DNA from: Daphnia carinata
Taxonomy: Eukaryota; Arthropoda; Branchiopoda; Diplostraca; Daphniidae
Direction: 5' to 3'
Assembly: GCF_022539665.2 (NCBI RefSeq)
Contig: NC_081336.1
Coordinates: 2,604,001 to 2,668,000 of the forward strand
Length of the DNA stretch: 64,000 bases
Below the pieces are notes generated by a model that was not told where the DNA came from, did not search any database, and saw nothing but the letters and a program-made list of their open reading frames with translations. A program made the translations under genes and the position numbers. Positions within the stretch are counted from its first letter, which is position 1; each line of letters opens with the position of its first letter. Shown here one piece after another: positions 9,389-20,413 of this stretch.

Positions 9389-11144
9389 GCATTTTCACAT
9401 TTGCAATTGCTTGCAAGAAAACGATGCAAACGCATAGTGTACAACAGGACATGCAATAGAGTACAAAGAATGTTGATTACCTCGCCTCCCAAGTGGCATT
9501 GCTGGATAGGATCCAGGAATAGTGAAAGTGTAAGAAAATAATAAATAGAAGAGAAATGAGTGTCATGCAACTAAAAAAGGACAAACAAAATCTAAAGAAA
9601 AGCATAAATAAATTATGAAGTACCAGTCCAGTTAAGGGCAATCATTTCATAATTATTGTTATCAAATAATCATTGTTGTACAACAATATACAGAAACATT
9701 GTACAATCAAATCCATGTAACATACAGGAATGTAACTAAATGTAAAGGAATACCATTCGAAATAAGATGGAGAGAAAAGACTTTTCAGGCAGCAGAACTA
9801 GAGGGATATAAAATGTAATATGTAGATTTAAAACATTTTTAGGGGAAAAGGATTAATAGGAGATTAATGCAACTAAACGCAAATGAAGCATTATCACACT
9901 AATCAAAATTTTTCTCTTCCTCTTGTTATACATGTCGTAACTGGTATGTGTGTGTTGTGCACAGTATTCTCCACTATTCAAGACACTATCTAACATTGGC
10001 ATTTCTCTAATGTTGAAAGTCTTCTTTTTTGAACACATTAACTAGGGAGACTATTGATTCCTGAATAATCGCGATATTGCTTGGGCAAAACTCACTAGTA
10101 CGCATTTATTCCTCTTACAAATCACGCGGTAGAAAAGAATTCTTCCAAATGACTCGCTTTCCTGGTACAAAAAACATTAACTTTTCGGTTAACTGATGCT
10201 GGAATATCTGCCATTTTGTCATATTACTCGCATGACTACTAAGCTAAATTTTTTTCACTTTTTTTTTTCTTTTTCAGTCTTGGAATTTTAGGCAATGTTT
10301 AGCTTGGTCAAGTAGATTTCCACCCAAAGATACTTGGTCACCATTCCGTGGTCTACAACATACTAAACATTTAAGAAATTGACAGTATCTCGCGTTGTTA
10401 GTGTGAAAGTGCTTAAAAACTGTCAGTCCCGACCGATGTTCCATTCCTCTCGCGGAAGAAACTACAAGAGTTGACTGTAGTAATAAGACGGAAATTCCAC
10501 GTTCGAGATATTAGATGAAGAGCGAATGGATGGTGGCTTGGTAGATACACTGTGCGACAGTAGAAGAGGACGGGTTGAATATAGCCCGTCATAAACCTGG
10601 AGGGAAACCTTTAGCACACTTAAATGGAACAAATGAAATGAGCCTGAAACTATAAATATGAAAAACAAATTTCTGGGGGAGAAGTTGTAGAGAAAATATT
10701 ACCCTTTTATCGCAGTTAATAATGCCTAAATCACACTTCATCTCGGTGAGCCCTAGCAAAAGTGGCGATTGCCCCGGCAAGCACGATTGTTTCTGGAACT
10801 GCTACTATTACAACAAAAAGTGAGTGAATCACAATACCACACAAAAGGGTTGTCTGAGAACATTCCTATAAATATGCATAAGGTACCAAGAGTTAGCGTC
10901 ACTATTCCAAATTACTAGAGTAGACTGGAACAATTCACAATACTTCCCCCCATACCACGTTGCGTCATGAAGATCTCTAAAAAAGACGTTCCAATGGTCC
11001 AAGCCCCTGAATATTCAGATGTTAAGTCCACTCTGTAATTTCGATATGCATCCAAATGTTTCCATTCAACAGGGAATGTCTGTTGGTAGTAGCTGTAACA
11101 TTCCCTGTTGCTAAATTAAGTCGAATTGTTTTAAATAATTGATT
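9389..11144. other. no gene seen
   Basis: AT-rich non-coding sequence forming the inner loop of the inverted repeat. Short open frames on the minus strand have no protein-like features. Confidence 0.5.
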
Positions 11145-11710
11145 AAAAACATGCTTAGCTGTAGAAAACAATTACAATTACCAGAATAGTTGGTGTCAAG
11201 AATATTTGATTCCTCCCTTGAAATAACAGACTGCATTTTTTCCTATACGTCTCCTGCCTCACCTGTACATTAAATCAAGGATATTAAAGAATTTTGGGAA
11301 ATTTTTGGCTCAACTTTTTTCTTTTTGACAAACAAAAACAACCTCAGGGAGGCACAATTGACTACTAAATGAGGTTATACCACTTGCTAGTGTCCCATTG
11401 TAAGTTGGAATATGAATAGTGGTGGGTGAAAGAAATGCTCAAATGCTGGATCACTTGCAATTCTAGAAGACTTAGCAGAGTCTAAAAAACTTGCAATTCC
11501 TACAACAAAGCAGAACAAAAAAGTTCTCCCATACACATTAAAGCAAATTGGGGTGAAAAATCAACTCTTCTCGATAACTCTACCGTCTGAATGAAACCAT
11601 TGCATTTTAACAACAGAAGAGAATAGGCATTTCTTAACAGTAATATAAAAAGGTCTTATCACACAAAGCCATTACAAGATAGGTGGATTTTCATCAACAA
11701 TAATAACAAT
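11145..11710 (-). repeat. inverted repeat block II, right copy
   Basis: Reverse-complement counterpart of 1,160-1,740, recognisable from TTAGCTGTAGAAAACAATTAC at the inner end to TGGATTTTCATCAACAA at the outer end. The divergence is similar to that of block I. Confidence 0.8.
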
Positions 11711-12026
11711 AATAACAACCTACTGTGTTTTTGTATCTAACATACAAAGGAAACAACAAAAACTTACGGGTAGCGAATTGGGTCACATATCCCGATGATA
11801 AGCTGCCTGCATCCACGAACCGTCTTTCAGGCCGTGGGGAGGCTAACGAACAGCCTACGTTCAACGATCACCTTTTCTCTCTCTACCTTTCAGTTTGTGG
11901 TTCGATCTTCAAGGTAGTGAACAGTACTACAGATCGATTTTTAGCCTGCAAGGCTATTTTTGCCATTTTTTGCCTGGCGAGGCTTTTTTTTGGTGTGCCA
12001 TTTAGCCCCTTTATAGTAGGCATGGC

Positions 12027-12243
12027 TCTTCTTTTCTCTTTCTTTTTTCTCTTTTATTTTCTCTCTTGTTTTTCCTTTCTTCTTGTTTTCTCTCTTCTTT
12101 TTTTCTTTCTTGAAGGCGTAGAATCTTGCGTCTTGATCCATTGTTCTTCTTTTCTCTTTCTTTTTTCTCTTTTATTTTCTCTCTTGTTTTTTTCTTTCTT
12201 CTTGTTTTCTCTCTTGAAGGCGTAGAATCTTGCGTCTTGATCC
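12027..12243. repeat. tandem duplication of a pyrimidine-rich unit of about 110 bp
   Basis: Two adjacent copies (about 12,027-12,143 and 12,144-12,243) each consist of a TTCTTTTCTCTTTC-type pyrimidine tract ending in GAAGGCGTAGAATCTTGCG and TCTTGATCC. Further variants of the AATCTTGCGT motif continue to about 12,290. On the minus strand this lies directly downstream of the tRNA-like head at 12,331-12,403 and may be its tail. Confidence 0.8.
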
Positions 12244-12330
12244 GTTGTAGAAGCTTGCGTAATCCGATGAGATGAAGAATCTTGCGTATCTTCAATGAAG
12301 AATTGGAGGGGAAGGGAGGGAGGGAAATTG

Positions 12331-12403
12331 GCGGTGTCGGGACTTGAACCCGGGGCCTTCAGAATGCGAAGCGAAGGTGGTAACCACTGTGCCAGGACCG
12401 CAC
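12331..12403 (-). mobile_element. tRNA-derived SINE-like head
   Basis: On the minus strand the sequence begins GTGCGGTCC and contains a perfect A box TGGCACAGTGG (12,384-12,394), a CCTTC…GAAGG stem with an over-long loop, and a perfect B box GGTTCAAGTCC (12,340-12,350). It ends GACACCGCC, so GCGGT can pair with ACCGC. The long anticodon loop argues against a working tRNA unless an intron is present. The downstream repeat-bearing purine-rich tail (12,300 down to about 11,940) suggests a SINE. Confidence 0.55.
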
Positions 12404-12483
12404 ATCTCAAACAAATTTATTTTTCATCGACCTTCGTTCTAATACCGGAGCTATATAATGTGACTAATAGTGGAATCGCGCTG

Positions 12484-12550
12484 TGGTAGGGCGCTGTGGT
12501 ATAGCACTGAGATCATACGTCGACTGTCCGTGTTCGGTTCTTATAGACGC
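12484..12550 (+). other. weak tRNA-like sequence
   Basis: Begins GGTAGGGCGCTGTGGTATAGC and has a poor B-box-like TGTTCGGTTCT. It may be a further decayed tRNA relic. Evidence is weak. Confidence 0.25.
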
Positions 12551-13374
12551 CATTGCTTCGAAATTTTTTTTATTATTTTTATAAATGTAAATAAAAAAAA
12601 TAAAAAAAACCCATTTTATTTATTTTTAGAACAGTATTAAATCGAACACATTTTTAAAGCAATTAACCAGTGCCCGTCAAAGCCAAACAAGTTACCAGAA
12701 AAATTTAAATTGGCTATAGAAATAAAACCATCGGATTGCCCCATCATATTTGTTTAGTTAAACAGTAAAGATATGGTTTTTTCCAAAAATAATTGTCATC
12801 GAACTTTCAACGTTATAAAGCCTCAAGAGAATCACAGCGTTTCCCAATGAACAGTGTGTTGCTCACCTAGATAACAAAATTGTGTGAGAGGCTCGGGTTC
12901 ATCATGTCTCAACAACAAATTGTTCATCATGGTTGAACAAAATAGATTCGTAATTCCTACGTATATATTCAAGGAACTCTCCCCAGCTTTTGCAATTGGG
13001 TCAAGTGCTTGTCAGAAATTCAGTCGGAGACTTGAGTCTTAAAAAATTCGGCGTGCGATATGTTTGGCACAGACGTTTGGAGGATCAAATGGAGTTCGTG
13101 GTGTATCCTAGTCAGTGTTACTTTCTGAAAAGCGTACCGTTCACTATTGTCCGCTTGGTGGCTCTTGTTGAGGAACATTTTACTTTTGAAGTTGCATAGA
13201 AGCGCCAAAAGCAACAGCGGTTTGGCCAAAAATCTCAAAATCCCGAGAAATCCCCAGAAAATTAAATAGGCCCTGGATAATCCCGGAAACCCTAGATTTC
13301 CATAACTGCACCCTAGATTCCAAAAATTTTCCTTAAATCCCCCTAAATAGGGTAATATCCCTAGAAGTGGAATG

Positions 13375-13860
13375 GCTGCCTACATCCTAAAAACGCACAA
13401 AGACTGAAAGAAAACAGCACCATCTCGAGAACGAAGCCAACTGGGAAATGAACAAAACGAGCAAAACCCTTAGTGTTAGCCTTCGGCCATTTTCTCGGCA
13501 TTGCCAAACGAATCATGTTTTTGAGTAATAAGTCTGCGAACAGGATTTGGGTAACCTTAAAAAAACCTTAAAAATTATTGCTAAACATTGAAAGTAGCTT
13601 CGTCTGTGAGTCCCGACAGATGTTCCATCCTCTGGCGGGAGAAACCGTGAATCACGCCGGGTAACCGACATGAGATGTCCGTGAAGTGCACCTGGTGGCG
13701 AAAGTTGGCAACTCAATCCAATCATTATCGGAGGTGCCACCTATCAAAACCACCTATAGGAGAGACAGGGATGCGAAACTTTATTGGAATATAGAGACGT
13801 CACTTCCTCTATTACGTAGAAGTGGGTGTCTCTCCCCACTCCCCACGCTTTTCGAAACGT
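13375..13860 (-). repeat. inverted repeat block I, right copy
   Basis: Reverse-complement counterpart of 415-895. It contains CGAATCATGTTTTTGAG, GATGTTCCATCCTCTGGCGG and GAAGTGGGTGTCTCTCCCC, matching the left copy in inverse order. An unrelated 1.67 kb separates it from block II on this side. Confidence 0.8.
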
Positions 13861-14504
13861 AAGCCGTTTTTCTTTCCCACCACATTGGACCAAACCTATA
13901 ACCTAATTGCCAGAAAAACAAAGAATTAAAAAATACAGATCGAAAATAAGGAAAGCATTTTTTCTTTTTCCTTACTTCAAATCGGTTAGGTAATGGAAAT
14001 CAGTCCCCACAGGAGTTGCCCCCTTACGAACCCACCTTTTTACAGTGTTAGGTCGTGGTTGGCCCCAAAAACTGCGGGAATTGGCTCCTCTGACTTTCAT
14101 TACCGTTGGTCCATCTCTTTATTCCCCTTTCGCCGCTGTTTCTTAGCGGACATAAGACTCGCCTATACGTTTCGAAAAGCGTAAGCCGTTTTTCTTTCCG
14201 TCCTTTTTCTCCTAAACCTTATTGAAACTTCGCGTTGTTGGACAACTAGTATTAGTATTGAAAGAATCAGTCTGGGACAAACACCGGACGCAAACAACCG
14301 CGTGTCTTCCCCATTTCTTTTAATCGGAAAAGGAATTTTGTGATTAATTTGTATTAAGGATAGGTATAGTTGCTACCTTCACATCAAAACGAATATGAAT
14401 GTAGCCTGTATAGTCTGTTGTGTAATTAAATTACTTAAAAGATAATTTTTGTGAATATGCATATGCCAGAATTTCTTGATTGTCTTAAAGTGTTCTTCAT
14501 TTCG
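13861..14504. other. no gene seen; boundary between accessory block and gene cluster
   Basis: Contains the motif TTTCGAAA(A)CGTAAGCCGTTTTTCTTTCC twice (about 13,853-13,880 and 14,170-14,200) and the direct repeat of the 214-240 stretch. Nothing coding is supported. Confidence 0.4.
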
Positions 14505-15936
14505 TTAAAATATACTTCTAGTACGAGGCTGCTTTCGATGGACATTTGATATCCATTGTTGGACTGGAACGGTAGTTGGCTGGCCAGGATGATAAAAAGG
14601 CAGACGGACATCAGTTTGAGAAGCCTGTGCAACGAGTCGATTGTTAGATTCATTTTCATCTGCAGGGACATCGTCTGACACGAAAATCTGGATCAACTGT
14701 TGGGCATTGTACGGACAAGTTGAATAAGAACGGGCGCAGATTTGGTTGCTGGCCCATCCTTGTTTCGAATAACCAAGCCGAGCCGCCATGTGATACGATT
14801 CTTTCGGAGTGCCTTTATCCTCTTCACTGATCGGAGACAGCGGGTAACTAAGAGGCAAAATTTCCGAACAAAATTAAAGATCGTTTAAAGCAATTCAAAA
14901 ATTGAACTCACCCAAAAATGTTTTGCAAAAGAATTTCATCTTCCGTCAGACTTTCGCGTGGCTTTTGATACACTTCGCATATCAAACGATGTCCGCACGA
15001 TTGCTCGTCAAATTGCGCTGCAATGTAAAGGTAAGCGTTTCCATTGGTGCGCGCAGCTTCGAATTCCAGCTGAACATCTTCAGGTGAATCTGCGTCAATC
15101 CCTTCACCATTCACGCCGACATTTTCTTCTTTAGCTTCGCGTTTTCCACGAATACCGATGTAACCCCCACCGGATCCGTTGACTCCGTTTCCAAAACCAG
15201 AAATACCGATTCCGAAATCTTTAACTCCGAGGCTTCCGCTAATGATGGGCGATGCAGACACAACAGGACTTGAAGTTCCAGCTTTACCTGGAGGTGGTGC
15301 ACCGTAGACTGGGACACGAGCAGGAACATAATTTTGCATCAGAGATGAAAAATTCGGCTCGTCGTGTTCTTCTTGATTCGCACCGAGTCCCGTGAGTTTG
15401 AGAAGGGAACCGGCAAGGCCCAAAATGAAAGTCAAACCTGGTCCTCCTAAAGAGCCTTTCAAGAATCCTCCGAGGAAGAGGAGAGCTAATGAAGCTTTCA
15501 AACCAACCAAACCTTTGGCGATGAGCGCAAATTTGATGGCTAGGATGTTGGTCAGCAACAAAGCTTTGCCACCAAGTAAAATCAAAGGGATTTTGAGTAA
15601 TAATTTACCCAAAACTGCATGGAGTAAGAGTTTCTTTAAGGCCAGTAAGACTAAAGGTTTGCCAAAGAGGAGAGAGAATTTAATTTTGGCTAGCGCCACT
15701 AAAAGGAGAGGTTTCAACAGGCCGGCTTTAAGGCCGAGTCCGAATTTTCGCGATGAAATCAGTGCGTTTTTAGTTGCGACGTGTTTGTCGTGCATTTCTT
15801 TTAAGCCACCAAGTCCTTGCTGGATGAGCTGCTCTAAATTGAAATTGGTAGATGTCTGGCGGATGCTGTGACTTGGCTGGAAGTGTATGGCCGCCATCAG
15901 GCAGACCAGCATAAGAATGGACAAAGTTGAACTCAT
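14505..15936 (-). CDS. secreted Lys/Leu-rich protein, tandem paralogue A
   Basis: Two coding exons, 15,936-14,912 and 14,847-14,505, joined in phase 2 (…IF-GG|T), giving 455 residues. Residues 1-24 form a signal peptide. Residues 62-185 are a Leu/Ala/Ile-rich domain with lysines every 5-10 residues (GKLLLKIPLILLGGKALLL). A Pro/Gly-rich linker follows, then RGKR at 263-266, an acidic stretch, and LEFEAARTNGNAYLYIAAQF with C-G-H-R-L-I-C. Exon 2 adds NQICARSYSTCP. I do not recognise the family; the Cys-bearing tail loosely recalls arthropod secreted families, but no name is claimed. The start is the first Met before the signal peptide. A 5'UTR intron (15,950-16,041) separates it from a TATA promoter. 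It is the most diverged of the four copies. Confidence 0.85.
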
Positions 15937-16041
15937 TTTACTGGGAAACCTGAGAATGAAATGATCTGATAATTTGTATTTAATTTAACAAGAACTTCAT
16001 GGAAAATAAAATAGTGGAATAAACAATGAGACAATTCTTAC

Positions 16042-16378
16042 CTTTGGTTTGAGTCACTCAATCTTGATGTAATATTTAAATAATTAGAAATGATTGGGCT
16101 AATAGTTTAAACTGTTGGAGCTGTTGAGCTGAGGATGATGAGATGGCAACTGGTAGTCTTTTACCAACATTTCCTCTCTATTATATAGCAAAGAAGCCTT
16201 TCGATTTTACCTTGACCACTCACTTTGCATTTCAGAGTCATTTATGCAACTGTTGTTTCCACTTTCTTGTTTTTTAATAGAGGGTGGAGTGAAGGATAGA
16301 AGAACCAACAGTCAACATGTTCCACTTGACTATCCGATGACTCGCTTAACTTTCTGGACACACCATCAAAGAGAAACG
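16042..16378 (-). promoter_or_regulatory. promoter and shared upstream module of paralogue A
   Basis: On the minus strand, motif 2 (TTTCTCTTTGATGG…, 16,347-16,377) and motif 1 (CAAGAAAGTGGAAAC, 16,255-16,269) precede a TATA-like CTATATAATAG (16,178-16,188). A 5'UTR exon ends with CAAAG|GTAAGA at 16,042. The same order is found at B, C and D. Confidence 0.6.
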
Positions 16379-17607
16379 AGAAAATGGGGAATAAAATCGG
16401 AGCAATTCACTTTCGTCAATCGATGTAAATATTTGTTTTTCCTTTTTAACCTGAAAACAAACTCTTATGGACAAGCAAAGCCAAATATCAGGTGTATCCA
16501 TTTCATTGCGATGGTACCTTCGTTCGTGCGGGACGAATACACCTGTGTACTTTACAACCTTGAAAGCCAAGACAAACAAATAAAATGGTTTAAACTACGG
16601 CCATCAGTTAAAAAGAAATTTTCTGAAGCCTTTTCTTTAGGTTTTGCGAATTTTGACACGCTTCTCGTCATCTAATATTTGCATTTTGTACATGAATCTA
16701 CGATCGACAGTAAAATGAAAATTTGGGCTCTACTAACGTATTAGTGACGCTCCATTATAATGTGAACTGTCAAGGTAAACATTTAATTTAAGTTAATTAG
16801 TATAAAGATTTTCAGTTTATTTTTGTAACACATTTTCTCGGTAGATGCTCTACTCACACGTGGCTTTCTTCACCCCCGCCCTTCCTTATAATGGTCTCCC
16901 ATCCTTTATCCTTATCTGTTGCCGTTGCAAATGGCCGAGCAGCTGCGCAGGGTAGTGGAAAAGAAAATAGGAAAGATCGTCACTGTATTTTTTTTTTTCT
17001 AAATTCAAAATTTAGTTTTTCCTGCCCTATCGTTATCTCATTATCTTAGACTCCGATCGCATCGAATCCAGTTTATAGATCGTCATTACCTCAGTCTGAA
17101 CTCAAACCGCTTCTGAGAAGTATCGAATTTTGTGTCTCCGTAGTTTTCAAGTTATCCATGCAATTCAGTATTAATTTGTAAGTCGAGACGCTAAGTGTAA
17201 ACTTGCAAATGCAAGTTTAAACTCTCCTTACAATTTAATATTTTAAGTAAATTGTCTTCTTCTTGTCGTTATGCATATCCTCTTCAATCTCATTTCATTA
17301 TACAGTGAAATGTGACTGGAGCTGGACAATTAATTTGAGAAATCTTTCAATTACATACACTTTACTTGAAAATGAATTTTTAAATTTTTTTATTTGATAC
17401 CATTAAATGCCTCGTATTTTAATAGGTCACCTAGAGAATATTCAATATCCAACTTCAACAACTAACATGTCATTTCATTGACTGATAGATATCAGAGGGT
17501 AATATTTTAATAGATTTGAAAGAGAAGTTAAGTTTCAGTGGTGATTCAGACAACCTGTGCCTGTAATCATTGTCATGCAATAGGATCTTGTTCTGCAGAC
17601 TCCTAAT
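16379..17607. other. intergenic, no gene seen
   Basis: AT-rich spacer between paralogues A and B. The open frame at 16,244-16,675 overlaps the promoter motifs of A and shows no protein-like features. Confidence 0.5.
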
Positions 17608-19052
17608 TTAGCCTTGATTTTGCTGAGTGACTTGAGGATGTTGTTCGTGGACTGGCTCAATAGGTTTCCTTTGCTGGACATTGGAAATGGTTTGGTGCTG
17701 GTGATAGAAAGGAAGACGAACGTTCGATTGAGGAGGCTTCAAATGGGCAGAAGGTTGGTGATTTGATTCGATTTCATTTGTTCGAATATCTTCAGTGATG
17801 AAGATGTGAATCAGCTGCTGGGCGTTGTAAGGACATGTTGAGAAGAACTGGGCGCAGATTTGGATGTTGGACCGGCCCTGGTGCGAGGCTCCAAGTTGAG
17901 CAGCCCTATAATACCATTCCCTTGGAGTATCTTTGTCTTCTTCGTTCAAGGAAGAGAGCGGATATCTAGAAGAGTAAGAATCTAGTTAGATATTTGCTCC
18001 GTTATTAATTAAAATTAAATGTAAAGAAATGTAAGTCACCCGAAAATGTCTTGTAAAATGTTTTCGTCATCAGTAAGGCTTTCTTTTGGCTTCTGATAGA
18101 TTTCGCACATTAAACGACGACCGCACGATTGCTCATCGAACTGCGCGGCCATGTAAAGGTAAGCATTTCCATTGGTGCGTGCAGCCTCGAATTCCAGTTG
18201 AAGATCTTCCACTGATTCTTCATCAAACTCTTCATCACTTCCTTCAGTGTCGCGTTTGCCACGTCTGACTCCGTAATCGCCTCCGTGTCCGCTAGCGCTG
18301 CTTCCGTAATCAGCTCCAAAATGATTGGCACCTACATTGGCACCGCTGTTATCCGAGTAAGATGGACCGGCCGAGTGTACTGGAGATGCAGGAGAATATG
18401 GCGGAGGAGCACGAGCGCTTTGTGCTGAAGAATAGGATGGACTGTATGCGGGTGGAGGCGGAGGTACGTAAGTGTAGCTTGGTTCATCATGTTCTTCATT
18501 GGCACCGAGTCCTTTAAGTTTAAGAAGAGAACTAGCAAGTCCTAAAGCTAAACCTAATCCTGATCCTCCAATTGCGCCTTTCAGGAATCCACCAAGGAAG
18601 AGGAGGGCAAGTGGAGCTTTTAATCCAATTAAACCTTTGGTTACGAGGGCGAATTTCAGAGCCAACACCTTGGCGAGGATGACAGCTTTGCCACCGAGGA
18701 GGATCAGCGGAATCTTGAGCAACAGTTTGCCGAGAGCGCCTTTCAGTAAGAGTTTTTTAAGTGCCAAAAGGGCGAAAGGTTTGCCAAGCAAAAGAGCTAG
18801 TTTGATTTTTGCTAATGCGACTAAAAGTAATGGTTTCAACAGGATTGCTTTGATGCCCAAACCGAGCTTCCGGGATGAGATGACGTCTGGACCACTAACA
18901 TCTTTGGCGTGGAGTTCTTGTAATTCGTCGAGTCCCTTCTGAATGAGTCCTTTTAATTCGATACTGGATGGTTGATGTACGCCGGTGCTTGGCTGAAAGT
19001 GGACAGCTGACAGAAGACACATCAACGTTACAACGGAAAGGATTGAACGCAT
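17608..19052 (-). CDS. secreted Lys/Leu-rich protein, tandem paralogue B
   Basis: Exons 19,052-18,040 and 17,965-17,608 give 456 residues. Domain order is as in A: signal peptide 1-25, Lys/Leu domain about 60-182 (LGKPFALLALKKLLLKGALG), a Pro/Tyr/Ser linker (SYTYVPPPPPAYSPSYSS), RGKR at 264-267, an acidic stretch (EGSDEEFDEESVED), then LEFEAARTNGNAYLYMAAQF, CGRRLMCE, and in exon 2 NIQICAQFFSTCP. The intron is 74 nt with a GTGACT donor. The exon 1 segment 18,540-18,800 is almost identical to paralogue C, unlike its flanks. Probably secreted and processed at the dibasic site; function unknown. The C-terminal Pro/Gln-rich tail differs from its paralogues. Confidence 0.87.
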
Positions 19053-19269
19053 TTTCCTGTAAGTGATAATTGCATTTTAGATGTATGCTAGTTGGTCATT
19101 AGTCATAATCTATATACTATTTTACTTCTTTTGGGTGTTTCGTTGAAATGGGAACGTTAGAAACAATTGGATAGGAGCACGGACTTTTGTAGAATGAAGT
19201 AGAATGTCCCTTTTTGTTGGAGAAGCTTTGAATTGATCACTTCAGTTGAGGAAGCGATGGAAGCCACTG

Positions 19270-19500
19270 ATACTCTTTGCCGTTCAATCGTCCCGTTTTA
19301 TAGGAAACTCTAGTCCTTTTTTTTTTAGCACCATATCAGCACGCATACTCCTCAATATTTTATTACCTTTTCTATGCATTGTTTCCACTTTCTTGGTTTA
19401 ATGGGGACACTGAAGGAAACGCAGGCAGCGCAGAATCAAAATCTTGCATTTCACCCGTTGACACCCTTCACGTTCCAGACACTATTAAAGAGAAAATGTT
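19270..19500 (-). promoter_or_regulatory. promoter and shared upstream module of paralogue B
   Basis: Motif 2 lies at 19,471-19,498 (minus strand TTTCTCTTTAATAGTGTCTGG), motif 1 at 19,381-19,395 (CAAGAAAGTGGAAAC), and the TATA box CCTATAAAA at 19,296-19,304. Spacing is close to that of A, C and D. Confidence 0.65.
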
Positions 19501-20413
19501 TCAAAAATAAGTATATTGGACCACTTCTTTTTCGTCAATATCCTCGAATTCCATGTTTTCTTTCAAAAACGGTTTACCTTTGCTGCCAGTGAAAACTAAT
19601 CATTTGAGGATTCCGGAATAGCCATGGGGCATAACGAATAACCATTTGATAATAAGGGATGTAAAAGTTTGTTACGTGTAACATCATGAGGGGTAAAGTC
19701 TTATATGCGTAAAGGGTTGAACTGTGCGGCAGTTTCTTTAATGCCATTTGCTTTAAGCTTGAATTAATGGGCTAGTAAAATGCCTTATTTTTTACACTTT
19801 CGTTTATGCATGTTTATGTATGTTAGGGAGATAGTGTTGCCGAAACTCTAACGATGGTGCTAACCGCTTGTTTTCGTTTATCTAGCTAACTGTTGGCTGG
19901 AGAAGTATATGCAGTATAATTATTTTATTCATTTAACTATGGTCCAGTAATTTATTTTGACCTTTTGTGAGAGAGTGAGTTGTAACGTATAAAACAGTAT
20001 ACATACTGAACAACACTAATATCTTTATTTGCACAGCCAATTGAACATCGCAATTCAAAGGATTTCCTTTACACGAATGGAAGTTGGCAGTACGCCGTCA
20101 CGAAGGACCTCTTTCGCGTTAACCATTGTACCCGAAACGTGATTCTTATTCAATTCTGGATTTTACAGAAGAGCTACATCAGTCTTCCTTGACATCGAGA
20201 GAACTGAGCCAAGCTTAGACAAACACATCAATGAGTTTGTACGAATCTGTTTATTGCATTCATTCGGTATAACTATTTGATTTTTTCCTTCAATCATAAA
20301 ATCATTTAGTAATTTGAAGCAAAAAAATGTTAATAGGTCAGATATGTGAATGAAAACAGATCGGGCTGATCGGCAGACCATCTAGTGGAATGTATAGCGT
20401 CTCATTGGGCGAC
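19501..20413. other. intergenic, no gene seen
   Basis: AT-rich spacer between paralogues B and C. No supported feature. Confidence 0.5.

Noticed and set aside
11941-12410. Lys/Arg/Glu-rich minus-strand open frames
   Set aside because: They arise from the pyrimidine-rich tandem repeat and the tRNA-like head; not protein-like.
15392-15871. Plus-strand open frame opposite paralogue A (similar ones opposite B, C and D)
   Set aside because: These are the antisense shadow of the Lys/Leu domain; the same frame recurs opposite each paralogue because the coding strand is conserved.
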